Assembly (NCBI GenBank): GCA_029834535.1
Contig: JAQMWT010000526.1
Location: forward strand, 62,001 to 126,000
DNA: 64,000 nucleotides
Origin: Chrysophaeum taylorii
Taxonomy: Eukaryota; Sar; Pelagophyceae; Pelagomonadales; Pelagomonadaceae
Reading direction: 5' to 3'
Made by a program: the position numbers and the translations under genes. Positions 28,168-37,539 of this stretch are shown one piece after another; the first letter of the stretch is position 1, and every line of letters begins with the position of its first letter. Below the pieces are notes generated by a model that worked only from the letters and a program-made list of their open reading frames with translations, ran no database searches and was not told the origin of the DNA.

Positions 28168-29130
28168 ATGAACGTCGCTCCGCTGCCGACAGGCTGGGAA
28201 GTGTTCTACACGGTCGAGGGGCGCGCGTACTACGTCGACCACAACACGCGCACCACGCACTGGGAGCCGCCCGCCCCGGTCGAGCCGGTGTTCGACGAGG
28301 CGCGGCTCGCCGAGCTGCAGCGACTGTACCCGAGTTGGGAAGAGGGCGCCTTGCGATCGGTGATGCGGACCTACGGCCACAACGCGGGGCAGCAGCTCGC
28401 GGCTTGGACACGGCCACGGCCAGCAATGCGCGTCGAGGCGGTGCGCGTCGTCGAGGCCCCCAGAACGCTCGCGCGGCCCCACTACGACGAGGTGATGGCG
28501 TCGCGCCTCGGCGCGCGCATCGCGCCGCACTCGATCAAAATGGTGATGAAGGCCGTCAGCATCTTCAAGCGACGGGCCAACGTTCTCAAGCAATCGTCCA
28601 GCTCGAGCAGCGCCGCGAGCGCTGCGCCGAAACCGATTTCGAAAGAAGGCGAAGTTCCTTCGCAGACTCGAGAGCACAAGATCGACGCGGGCCGGACGCT
28701 CTTGCAGCAACGCCTCGCCTTTCTGGGCCTCGTGGCTTTGGAGATGTGCGACGACGGCAACTGCCAGTTCCGCGCCTTTGCGCAGGAACTCTTCAACTCC
28801 CAGGCCCACCACGCCCTCGTCCGCGAGCGCGTCGCTAAACGACTCTCCGACGACGCCGCCAAGTACCGAAACTTCGTCGACGACTTCGACCACTACCTCC
28901 GCACCATCAAACAAGACAGGACCTGGGGGGACGAGCTCTCGCTCCAGGCCTGCTGCGACGAGTTCGACGTCGACATCCACATCATCACCACCGAGACAAA
29001 CCATTACCACCTCCACTACCAGCCCGCCGACGACCTCCAGAGAACAACAGTTCGCGACGACCCCCGCCGCAAGCTCTTCCTCTGCTACGTTGCACCTATC
29101 CATTACAACGTCGTTGTTCCCGCACAGTAA
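28168..29130 (+). CDS. WW-CUE-OTU domain deubiquitinase
   Basis: 320-residue putative cysteine protease cleaving ubiquitin or a related modifier. Order: WW domain (about 5-36, [19 protein letters not shown] with the second Trp in THWEPP), a CUE/UBA-like helix bundle (about 44-82, [20 protein letters not shown]), a basic and Ser-rich linker, then an OTU domain (about 180-318). OTU catalytic residues are visible: Asp and Cys in [10 protein letters not shown] (Cys about 197) and the C-terminal His in [10 protein letters not shown] and CUE would bind a Pro-rich partner and ubiquitin; this is inference. ATG 28168 was chosen because the WW domain follows directly. The neighbouring enkurin gene converges on it. 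Confidence 0.9.
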   Translation: MNVAPLPTGWEVFYTVEGRAYYVDHNTRTTHWEPPAPVEPVFDEARLAELQRLYPSWEEGALRSVMRTYGHNAGQQLAAWTRPRPAMRVEAVRVVEAPRTLARPHYDEVMASRLGARIAPHSIKMVMKAVSIFKRRANVLKQSSSSSSAASAAPKPISKEGEVPSQTREHKIDAGRTLLQQRLAFLGLVALEMCDDGNCQFRAFAQELFNSQAHHALVRERVAKRLSDDAAKYRNFVDDFDHYLRTIKQDRTWGDELSLQACCDEFDVDIHIITTETNHYHLHYQPADDLQRTTVRDDPRRKLFLCYVAPIHYNVVVPAQ

Positions 29131-29315
29131 TTTTTTAAAAACAACGTTGACCGGCAGCAACAAAAAAAAAAAAACACGACCGTCGCGGGGCCTCTTTTTT
29201 TTTTTTAATTTATATTAACTATGGTCGCGCTCTCTCTGCTTTTAAGAAGAAGAAGAAGAAGAAGAACCAAGTGCCCCCGTAACAAACTAACGCGCGGCGA
29301 TATTAATCAATATTA
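29131..29315. other. Convergent 3' region of OTU and enkurin genes
   Basis: Contains A and T runs and an AGA trinucleotide repeat (about 29246-29272). It probably holds both polyadenylation regions. No gene. Confidence 0.4.
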
Positions 29316-30152
29316 TCACGCCTTGACGTAGACGACGGGCTTGGAGAAGACGGCGAGGCTCTTGTCGAGCTCGGCGAGGCGGGCCTCGAGGTCCTCCTTG
29401 CGTTTGGTCATGCGGAGGGTGGTGACGGCGAGCGGAAACTTGTCGAGCTCCGCCTGGAGGCTCTTGTGCTGGGTCTCGAGCGTCTCGAGCATCGAGCGGC
29501 GCTCGGCGTCGTCCATTCTCACCATACCCGGCGGGGCGTCGGGATCGGGCAGGCTCGCGCGGCGCTCTTCGGCCTCGCGCCGCAGCTCGGCCTTTCGCTG
29601 GGCGAGATACGCGGGCACGGTGCCGAAATCGTCGTGCTTCGCGCGCTCCGCTCGCTCGGGCGGCGTGGCCGGCGCGGCCTCGACGACGCTGGCGGCGGCC
29701 TCGCGGTTGCGCCGCACGAAATCGACCGCCTCGCGCGGTTTGAGCCGGGCCTTTTCCCGCGGCAGGCCTTCCTTGCGCGGCGTCGCGACCTCGGGTCGCG
29801 GCTCGTCCCTCTCCGGGCCTCGGCCTAACTGCTTTTTCGCCGCGGCGACGCGCGAGGCGTGGACGTCGACGGGCTTTGGGGCCTCGTCGCGTGCACCGCG
29901 CCGTAGGTACTCGCGCTTTTCGGTGGCTGCCGGCGGGGAACTCAGCACGCGCGAAGGCACGTTCTCGAACTGCTTCAACTTGGGCAACGCCTTCTTCTTT
30001 TCCGGCACCGGCCCCTCCTTCTTCCGCTGCTGCTGCTGCTCGCGGATCGCAAGGATATTTTCGCGCGCGTGGTCCCGGACGGGCCTTTTCCGCTCCCCGA
30101 ACAACAACGTCCCCACTTGCGACGAGTTTGGGTGGCGGCGGTGCAAAGCCAT
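29316..30152 (-). CDS. ENKUR: Enkurin (axonemal microtubule inner protein)
   Basis: Enkurin lies in the lumen of cilia/flagella doublet microtubules. The 278-residue product from ATG 30152 has the family blocks: GTLLFGERKRPVRDHARENI near the start, KQFENVPSRVL (about 75), and the C-terminal enkurin domain with FGTVPAYLAQRKAEL (about 180), PPGMVRMDDAERRSML, and the end LPL-type FPLAVTTLRMTKRKEDLEAR with FSKPVVYVKA at the terminus. A Lys/Glu-rich coiled coil is expected. The C-terminal match is clear; the N-terminus seems short, so an exon upstream may be missing. A family B unit ends only about 30 bp upstream of the ATG. Confidence 0.88.
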   Translation of the reverse strand: MALHRRHPNSSQVGTLLFGERKRPVRDHARENILAIREQQQQRKKEGPVPEKKKALPKLKQFENVPSRVLSSPPAATEKREYLRRGARDEAPKPVDVHASRVAAAKKQLGRGPERDEPRPEVATPRKEGLPREKARLKPREAVDFVRRNREAAASVVEAAPATPPERAERAKHDDFGTVPAYLAQRKAELRREAEERRASLPDPDAPPGMVRMDDAERRSMLETLETQHKSLQAELDKFPLAVTTLRMTKRKEDLEARLAELDKSLAVFSKPVVYVKA

Positions 30153-30182
30153 CGTTTTAAACCACTTTTCTTTTGCAGGTAA

Positions 30183-31111
30183 CAAGTGCAGGCCAGTAAG
30201 TTCACCTAGTCCCAATCTCTAACCCCAGCAAGTTCACCTGTTCCCGTTAAGTTCGTTTACCTAGTCCCAATCTCTTACCCTTCGTGCTCACATCCTCCTT
30301 TGAACTCGTCGCTGTCGCCCCCGCCAATCTAAGCTGCTTTGATCCGCACACGCCGCTAAGCTTTGAGTTTACTCTAAAAGCCCCAGTAAGTTCACACTTA
30401 GTTCACCTAGTCCCAATCTCCACCCCAGTAAGTTCACCTGGTTCCAGTAAGTTCACCTGGTCCCAGTAAGTTAACCTATAGTGCGCGTGTAGACGCCGGG
30501 AGGGGGCTTATCGGTATTGCGCAGCACGTGTGGGGTAGGGTGGAGTCGTCGACCCAGAAGAGGATATCCTCGGGGTTGCCGATCGACAGAGAGCCACGTA
30601 GAGCTGGACGTGGCAGAAGACGGGCTTCGCCAAGAGGACGCCGACCTCGCGGGGCGTCTGGCCCTGGCTCTTGGTGATCGTTTGGCGTCGGCGGGCCTTA
30701 AGGGATACAGGTTGGAGGAGCCTCGGTGACAACGACACGATCGATCATGTATCTGGTACCGTTGCAGTGGCCGTGCGACGGGTCGAGGTTGCGAAGACTT
30801 TAAGCTCGCGATCAAAGTCAGCATGCCGTTGGTTGTCGGGGAGTTCAAAACTCGACTCTTGAGAGCGAGGCGTCGTCTTCCGACCCAACCTAGTCGACCG
30901 AAAAGAACTCCGACGCCTCGTCTCCGCGAAAAAAAGGCTGCGGTCATGCGCGCGTTGTCAGCATCGACAACATCGTTTCGACGGGGCGTGAGAATGGCGC
31001 GCTGAAAGAGCCGCCGCGGGTCGTGGAAATAGTCTGCGAGGTCGCCGTAGACGGCTTGGAGGATCACAGTCTGGCTCTCGCGCCTACCTGATCCTTACCC
31101 TAAATCGAGGG
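30183..31111 (-). mobile_element. Family B unit, copy 3
   Basis: On the minus strand the left end (CCCTCGATTTAGGGTAAGG) is at 31111 and the right end (CCTGCACTTGT) at 30183. The helicase remnant (30500-31070) reads in broken frames, including QTPREVGVLL and HVQLYVALCRS, followed by the GGTGAACTTACTGG block at 30185-30480. The right end points at the enkurin start codon, about 30 bp away. The left end abuts GACAGAC and a family A fragment. Confidence 0.75.
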
Positions 31112-31341
31112 ACAGACCTCGGCAATGACCCCGCGTACTTATCTCCGCCCGTCAGGCACATCCCTCATACCCCACAAACCCACCCACATCCTTCATGCTC
31201 CCCACACACACCCCCCTCTTAGCAGTCGACATTTAAAGACAGACAAACAGACAGACAGCCACACACACCCCCCTCTTAGCAGTCGACATTTAAAGACAGA
31301 CAAACAGACAGACAGCCACACACACCCCCCTCTTAGCAGTC

Positions 31342-31385
<44 letters not shown>

Positions 31386-31439
31386 GCCACACACACCCCC
31401 CTCTTAGCAGCCCCCCCCCTCTTAGCAGTCGACATTTAA

Positions 31440-31484
<45 letters not shown>

Positions 31485-31510
31485 CAGACAAACATCTGTC
31501 GATTAGTAGT
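31112..31510 (+). mobile_element. Tandem array of family A 3' ends with GACA tails
   Basis: The first fragment starts at about 31118 within the ORF end and 3' UTR. Its tail is followed by four or more ever shorter repeats of CTCTTAGCAGTCGACATTTA with GACA runs (31255-31440), unit about 57 bp in the first two. The last tail is followed by AACATCTGTCGATTAGTAG, the sequence also seen beyond tails at 2.8, 40.1, 40.3 and 41.6 kb. Confidence 0.85.
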
Positions 31511-32074
31511 AAGGATAACGGTCTTTATTGTTGATCCCCCTAGACTAGGGGGGTAGCGGCAGTGCGAACGTCGTCGACTCCGAAGCCGTCTTTCTTCGAA
31601 GTAAAGACGCGGCGGAGCTCTCTCGGACCTCGCCGGACGGTGCCCTCGAAAATTTGATGTCAACGCGACTTGTCGGCACACTACGCGGTGGATGCGATAA
31701 GCCCCTATGCAATTGATATCTTGCTTGCTTGCTTGCTCGGGGAGCATATTGGAGCGTCTTCATGGGTCGTCTGCGTCGTCTGTAGCTCGTCTGTGTCATG
31801 GTTGTCCGTGTCTTCCATCGTCTCGCAAAAGCACGACCCGCAAACTCCAGAACCGGCCTTGTGCTGAAGCCTAGGTAGCAGTGTGCCTCTTCACATCAGC
31901 CTCTCAAACTCTCCTCATTCTCGACACCCCGGCGAGCAGAGAGCATGCTGGTGCGGCTAGGATAATTCGCTCGTGTGAGCCTGGGACTTTCGAGCAACCG
32001 ACTCTATCAAGGCTGCAGACATATATGGATGGAGGCCGGCTGCCCGCGACATGCGCCTTGTATTGGTCTGGTTT
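31511..32074. other. Unassigned DNA with a GC hairpin
   Basis: 31536-31552 forms a perfect hairpin with a 7-bp stem (CCCCCTA / TAGGGGG) and a 3-nt loop. The rest holds only short frames without motifs. Confidence 0.35.
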
Positions 32075-32125
32075 AGCCTGGCTCCCATGCCCGGGAGAGG
32101 TCCGAAGTTAGTTAGTTAGTTATCA
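32075..32125 (+). mobile_element. Family C 3' end fragment
   Basis: About 50 bp matching the last part of the family C unit (GCCTGGCTCCCATGC to GAAGTTAGTTAGTTAG). It is a strongly 5'-truncated copy with the GTTA tail, the third in the window, and it fixes the 3' terminus of the family. Confidence 0.65.
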
Positions 32126-32389
32126 TACAGTGTTGCGTCGAAAAGCAGAGGCCATCTCGAAAGCTTCGGAGCTCCACTTGGCTGGTTCAAGACCGATGCT
32201 TTGAATAAGAGGGCAAAGTCGATGCAATATTTTAGTCGGTCGAAGTCGAGAAGTCGACGTCAGGGCCACCAATAGAACGGCGTGCAGAAGGTCGATCAGC
32301 TTGAATCAACCACGTACGACGACAAAACTTAGTGTCGAACATTATAAAATGGACGAAGCCTGTCGTAAATCGACACGGGAATTGACGCG

Positions 32390-33060
32390 ATATGAGCAGT
32401 TTCCAGCGGTCTAACTTCTCTGTGAGTCGAGGGAATATTCAGCTTACGCGTTACTCGATCTCGGTGAAATGGCTTGCCAACGAGGGAAGTGAGCCGGGCA
32501 TACGCTCGTCCACGCGCAGTAAGAGATTGTCTCGGTGGCCCACCAGGATGTCTTCCACGCGGAAGCGCGCGAAGCCGGCGTGCGCACGTAGGCGCTCATC
32601 GAGCGCCCAGCCGCTGACGTGGGACTTCAGGCACTAAGCAGGTGGATACGCCGCATTGCCCTTTCCGAGTCGAAGGGAGCGCGCGAGCTGCCCGCCGGGC
32701 CATGAACCGCGACCAGCAACACCGACTCGAGCTGCCGGTGCATGAGGTGGCCAAAGGCCTGGAGCTCGGGGTTGTCGTGGTAAGCGAGCGCGTTTACGAC
32801 GGCGCGACGCTTGAGCGCGTTGAACGCGTTGCGCGTTTCGAGTGTGATGAGGAGGTGATCGAGACACTGCTCGGTGTGCGCGCAACGCGAAGCTGAAATG
32901 GGAGGGTCTGTCCGGAACGCCCACTGCGGCGTTGGTCGGGTACAGCGCCACCGCGAAGCGAGAGTAGAGCTGGCGTAAGGCACCTCGAAGTGGCACAGTG
33001 TACTGTGCCCGCGCGCACGTCGGGTTCGTGGCCGTGGTTGGCTGTAGCGGAAACAACGCG
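32390..33060 (-). pseudogene. Decayed relative of the family A reverse transcriptase
   Basis: On the minus strand broken frames read TRNAFNALKRRAVVNALAYH and DNPELQAFGHLMHRQLESV, then HGPAGSSRAPFDSE, colinear with KRNAFNELKRRTVVDKLANH and following text in the family A ORF. Further along (about 32620-32520) LDERLRAHAGFARF is followed by VEDILVG where the active element has MDDGVIS, so motif C is lost. Frameshifts and divergence mark an old, dead copy from a related lineage. Confidence 0.75.
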
Positions 33061-33280
33061 TCGGGAGGGAACTTGCCTCCAACCTCGAGGAGTTGTTTTC
33101 CAGCTACAAAAAAAATCGACTTTTTGGTCATCGAGGTGGCTTACTCGAGGAGGATCGGGCGGCAATAATGATAGCCGACACCTTACGCCGAAAAAACTTT
33201 TTCTTCGCGCTACTATATATGGCCGCAGGCGCGCTTCCGTTCCCACTTCCAATGACACCGTCCGCTAATGTCACTCATAC

Positions 33281-33500
33281 TTGCACTCGCAGTCTGCGCT
33301 TCCGCGTTTCAACTCCCGATTGCACCCCCACTTGCACGCCCCTTCTGCGCTTGCACCCCGGCATGCTGCGCGCTTCCAAACCGGTTTGAGCGCTTGCTCT
33401 TCCGCTCGCACTCCCGCTTGTGTGCTTCCACTCCCGCTTGCGCGCCCCCACTCGTGCTTGCGCGCCCCCACTCGTGCTTGCGCTTCTGAGTTTTCACTCG
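33281..33500. repeat. Degenerate tandem repeat of CTCGTGCTTGCGCGCCCCCA-like words
   Basis: Words of about 20-21 bp built from CTCGYGCTTGCGC and CCCCCAC recur with variation from about 33281 to 33490, densest at 33440-33485. Frames through it read Ser/His/Cys/Pro-rich repeats in any phase, so it looks like a minisatellite rather than a gene. Confidence 0.55.
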
Positions 33501-33654
33501 CTCTTCCACCTACCAACCGCTTCTGCTCCAACTTCCGCTTGCCGCCTCCGTTCCACCTCCAATCACGGGAGGGAAAAAGAAAGTCTTTGAGAGTGGCAAT
33601 TCCATCGTGTTGCAAATTAGCACGCACGGGCCGGAGAGCTGCAAGGCAGACAGA

Positions 33655-33712
33655 CGACACACACCCCCCTCTCAGCAGCCGACCTTTATAAAGACAGACA
33701 GACAGACGACAA
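33655..33712 (+). mobile_element. Diverged family A 3' end relic
   Basis: Reads ACACACCCCCCTCTCAGCAG then a changed GCCGACCTTTATAAAGACAG and four GACA units, an older copy of the family A terminus. Confidence 0.6.
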
Positions 33713-34725
33713 CACAAAAAAGGCTAGGGGGCTAGCGGCTTAACGGTATGAGAAGAAAGGGGGGCAGTCCTGAGAAACGAAAGGCGATGGAGAAGTGAGG
33801 CCCCGGAGGAGACCGGTTAAAGAGAACAAGGAGATGGCGACATGCGCAGAACGAAGCGAAGGCGGAGCGGGCGAGTGTCGATAGCTTAGTCGACTCCGGT
33901 CCCGCCTAGAGTGGTGGCGGTTGGGAGCAGAAAGCTCCCCAGCAGCCTGGTCGCCGTGCTGGCATTGAGGGTCGTACGAGAGTCCGTCCAAGAAAAGCTT
34001 CGTGCTGACCGCCAGCAGCAGCAGCGACCGCGCGTCCGTCGCCGTCGTAAAGGTGCCTTAAGAAGATAAGAAGCCGGGCCCACTAACGATGCGCAACACT
34101 CGAGAGTTCCCGTACGGGGGGGGGGACTGCGTAAGCGTGCCTCGAGCGTCGGCGCACTTTCCTCAAGTCCCGCGACGAGACCGATGATGCGCTCTGCGGT
34201 GGAGCAGGCCGTGGACATAGTCACTGGTCTCCCCGACGCAGCGTTTGTAGTGTTCGACAACAAGGCGGCCCAACACCGTCCCGAAAGTCGCAGATGCGCA
34301 CAATTGAGTTATAGCACGCCTTCGGTATTACGAGCTCCGTGGTCGGATCACGAAAAAAAACCTCGGCGGCCCGCATGATCAGAGCCAGAGATCCCTCCGT
34401 GCTTGCTGGAGTCCCACCTCTTAAGAGAATCCGAAGAGAGAGGCGGTCAATGCTCACGAAACGCCTATACTCTCTCTCTCGCAACACATGAAGTTGAGGA
34501 AAAATTGCCTTAGTTTTACGGTTTTGACACTGTCCCGACCTGGTGTGGGAAAGTAAAAGAATAGAATCACCAACAGCAGTGCTATAGGGATCTCTTGGCT
34601 GTTCACGTGTTTGTTAAAAAGGGACCAGCACGAGCGAGACAAGCTGTGGACGATCCAGCGAGCGAGCAATAAGAGGTAGGTCGCTCGTGGTATGCCCCAC
34701 TCACGAGCGCGTGGGCCCTAGCATC
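33713..34725. other. Unassigned region upstream of the zinc-finger gene
   Basis: Overlapping minus-strand frames (33886-34263 and 34221-34487) look partly coding, for example RAAEVFFRDPTTELVIPKAC, but are in different frames and lack motifs. They could be exons of an unknown gene or a relic. Confidence 0.3.
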
Positions 34726-36478
34726 ATGGAGACGACGCGACCGTCCCGAGGCGTGAACCAAAAGGCTATGTACTTCGGCCCCCGGAGCTGTCCGATTTGC
34801 GGAAAGAGCTACCCGAGCGACCAGTTGATGGAGCATGCCGACCGTTGCGCGATGCGCAAGTTCGCCGAGTGGCCAGACCGCCACAATACGTCGTCGAGGT
34901 TGGGGTTGCCTCGGGCCGTGCCCAGAAAAAGCATGTGGTCTTCGAAGAGCACGAATCCCGACACCCCGCTTGTCGTCACCTTCCGCCACCAACCGGTATG
35001 TTGGCTTTTGTCTCTACTCGATCATCCCGCCGCAGGAGGACGTGTCAGTCGACGTCTCGGAGGTTTCTGCGCGCACCGCGACGACGTCGTCGTCGTCGTC
35101 GGGGCCACCATCGCTAGAGATGGCGAGGACGCGCAAGCGCAGGAAAAAGGGCAACGATTTCATGCACGAGCTCCTTCGCGCCTCGCATAAGATCGAAAAA
35201 GAAGAGCCAAAGGTGGACCAAACAACGCTCCAGGGGAGCTGGAAACGCATTTGCAGCCGGGCGATCGCCGATGCCGACAGGCCGTCGGACCTCGAGGAAA
35301 TCATAAAAGCCGCTGACGATCGAATCAAGGGGCTGCCGGAGAGCTCGTTGGTGTGGACCAAAGCCAACGGCGAGCTCGACGCCAGGCGAAATGCCGAGTG
35401 GCAGGACCTGTGCGCCGACAACGAGGTGAGGCTCGTGGCTTTCGGGGCTGTCCAGTCGAAGAGAGAGGCGGCAGTCGTGCGGTGCCGGGCCTCTAACGTC
35501 CTCGACGTCCTGGCGACGGCCGCCGTCGCGGTTGACCGCACTGAGCTCATCTCCACGTTAGCGACGGCCTCGTACGAGGCGGCAGTCGCCGCTCGCGTCC
35601 AGCCCGCCAAGACGCTCAAGGTTCGCCGCCGCGAGAGTAAGAGGGGTCACGAGTCGAGCGCCGTCGCGGCCCGCGAGTACATCGCGCGAATGCAGAATGT
35701 CCACAAGCTCAGCGAGGACACAATCCGAGCCTTTGCCCGTCACCTCCGCGCCTTCCAGGCTGCCGAGATCTCCAAAGAGCGCGTCACCGAAGAGGTCGCC
35801 GCCCTCCTCGAGGGCTGCCCCGACCTGGTCAAAGACTTCCACAAATTCCTGCCGACCGACGCACCATCTCCGACGCCCGACGACCTCCTGGCTTCTTCGC
35901 CGTCCCCGTCGCAGTCGGCCGCTCGCCCGACATCCCTCCTCCAATCGTCCGTCTCCTCCGCCTCCTCGTCGACGCAAACGACCCTCGGCGGGGGCCTCGG
36001 CCACTTGAAGCAGCAGCAGCAACAGCAGTCGCGTTCCCTACAGGCCATCCCGACGCGCGTCCACCTCGCCCACGCGATCTCCAACGCCCGCGTCGCGCTC
36101 GCGAAGGACAACGCCGCGACCCAGGTCTTCGGCTGGACGATCCCCGGCAAGGCCATGGCCGTGTCTGCGACCACCGCCAAGGCCATCCACTCCCTCGCCT
36201 TGGGTCACGGGACCATGTCCTCCTTCTCCTCGGGCTTTAGCTGCCGCACCTTCTCGGTCCCATCGCCCGCGGAAGCCGCCGTCGCATCCCCGTGCCTTCC
36301 CGCCACCAAAGACGACCGCCCAGACCCAGCTCCTGACCATCACGGACTCATCGCGGCCAAGACGCCGCCACCGCCGGCGGAAGCGGCGACGGCGGCGGCG
36401 GCAGCGACGACGACCCCCATGGTGGTCGCTGCGGCGACGGCGGGGGCGGCCCCGCACACGGTGATCCTGGCCTCTTAA
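34726..36478 (+). CDS. C2HC zinc-finger protein with harmonin-N/PAH-like helical domain
   Basis: Exons 34726-34995 and 35036-36478 (40-nt intron GTATGT...CCGCAG) give 570 residues. The finger is CPICGKSYPSDQLMEHADRC (about 23-42), a UBZ/Rad18-like C2HC type that binds ubiquitin or nucleic acid in other proteins. After a basic linker (RTRKRRKKGNDF) come helical regions and a block YIARMQNVHKLSEDTIRAFA to GCPDLVKDFHKFLP (about 304-363), which resembles the harmonin-N-like domain of RTEL1 and PAH domains of SIN3. The rest is Ser/Ala/Pro-rich with a short poly-Gln. A DNA-repair or chromatin role is inference from the domain pair. The alternative first exon frame lacks the finger. Confidence 0.75.
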
Positions 36479-36652
36479 AACAACAATTGCGCCGAGAGAG
36501 AAACGTCCGCGCAGGTCGCGACGACGACCCCCGGCGCTCTAAATCCATCGCGGAGGAGGAGGAGGAGGAGAAGTGTCTCTAGTTTACAAGTGCAATCCTC
36601 CTTGTGTCGGCTCGTCTCTGCACGCGTCTCCTCTCGCGCCGCGCGGAAGCGT

Positions 36653-36931
36653 TTAGTGGTGCATTTTCCAATCGACGATTTTGGCGAGCACCTCGTCGGG
36701 GAGTTCGTGGGGGGCGATGAGGGCCTTGAGCTCCCCGAGCTTGGACTCCTCGGAGGACTTCATCTTCTTGAGGAGTTTCTCCAGGAGGGCACGGTCCTCC
36801 TTTGCAAAGTACATGTTCTCTTCCGCGTGCTCCTTGTCCTTGAACACATCGCGGGCGACAGACGAGGTCCGAAGGCCCCGGACGGCGGAGCGGCGCGCGG
36901 CGGTGACGACGAGGTGGCGGCACGACGACAT
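36653..36931 (-). CDS. Mitochondrial F1-ATPase inhibitor, IF1-like
   Basis: 92-residue protein. The N-terminus (MSSCRHLVVTAARRSAVRGL) is Arg-rich and lacks acidic residues, like a mitochondrial presequence, possibly cleaved near RTSSVARD. The mature part starts FKDKEHAEENMYFAKEDRAL, matching the inhibitory helix of IF1 (usually DxxxxxExxYFxxxxxxxL), followed by a coiled-coil-forming Lys/Glu helix. IF1 blocks ATP hydrolysis by F1 at low matrix pH. The C-terminal LPDEVLAKIVDWKMHH is not typical. It converges with the zinc-finger gene, 174 bp apart. Confidence 0.75.
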   Translation of the reverse strand: MSSCRHLVVTAARRSAVRGLRTSSVARDVFKDKEHAEENMYFAKEDRALLEKLLKKMKSSEESKLGELKALIAPHELPDEVLAKIVDWKMHH

Positions 36932-37122
36932 TTTGGGGGAAGAGAAGAAGCAGATGCCGGAGTCTTGAAGAAAATGTCGATTGAGGCTCTCACGCTTACT
37001 TACTTACCCTTGTCGTTGTGGACGGGTTGACGAACGAACGAAACGAACGAAACGAACGAAACGAAACGAACGAGCGAACGAACGAGCGAACTCACTCACT
37101 CACTCACCCTCTCTCGATCGAG

Positions 37123-37470
37123 ATGGCCAGCGTCGCCCCGTGCTGCGAGGTGAAGATCACGCACAAGATGACCTTTGAAGAGGCACGAGCCTCGGGATCC
37201 GTCGATGCCTTCGCGGCGGGGTCTCAATTGAGCCGAAGCGAAGCCGTCGAGCGCCTGCTGCACCTCTTCAACGAGACCTGGCTCTGCGATCCAGGGCGAC
37301 GCCTCCAAGGGTACCCGGCGCGCATATCCCGGCTCGAACTCCGTCGGCTCCTCGGCCCGCGCCTCGTCAACCCACCAAAACCTACGAGGCTCAGACACAG
37401 GCTGCAGCAGCTACTGCTTTGGGGGGTTTGTGCGAAGAAAAGATCCCGAATCGCCCCAATGCCCCTCTAG
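37123..37470 (+). CDS. Small hypothetical protein
   Basis: 115 codons from ATG 37123 (MASVAPCCEVKITHKMTFEE). The first 95 residues look coding and mostly helical (SRSEAVERLLHLFNETWLCD); the last 20 are basic and less convincing, so the true 3' end may involve an intron. The 5' UTR is a GAACGAAC-type microsatellite followed by CACT repeats (about 37030-37110). No family recognised. Confidence 0.45.
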   Translation: MASVAPCCEVKITHKMTFEEARASGSVDAFAAGSQLSRSEAVERLLHLFNETWLCDPGRRLQGYPARISRLELRRLLGPRLVNPPKPTRLRHRLQQLLLWGVCAKKRSRIAPMPL

Positions 37471-37539
37471 TCACTCAGTCCCTCAGTAAGGCACTTATCG
37501 CCGTCGCATCACATGATCGTCGCGACGACAAATCCACTC

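Noticed and set aside
31190-31490. CRISPR array suggested by evenly spaced repeats
   Set aside because: The repeats are tandem retrotransposon 3' ends with GACA tails and no unique spacers; the DNA is eukaryotic.
32175-32200. tRNA T-loop suggested by GGTTCAAGACC
   Set aside because: No matching D-arm, anticodon stem or acceptor pairing within 80 bp upstream.
33268-33691. Ser/Cys/Pro-rich repeat protein
   Set aside because: All frames are open because of the repeat composition; better explained as a degenerate minisatellite.
34184-34378. Homology between the 34.2-kb and 44.3-kb regions (both read QAVDIV/EAVDIV)
   Set aside because: The match is only about 20 bp and could be chance; I could not extend it.
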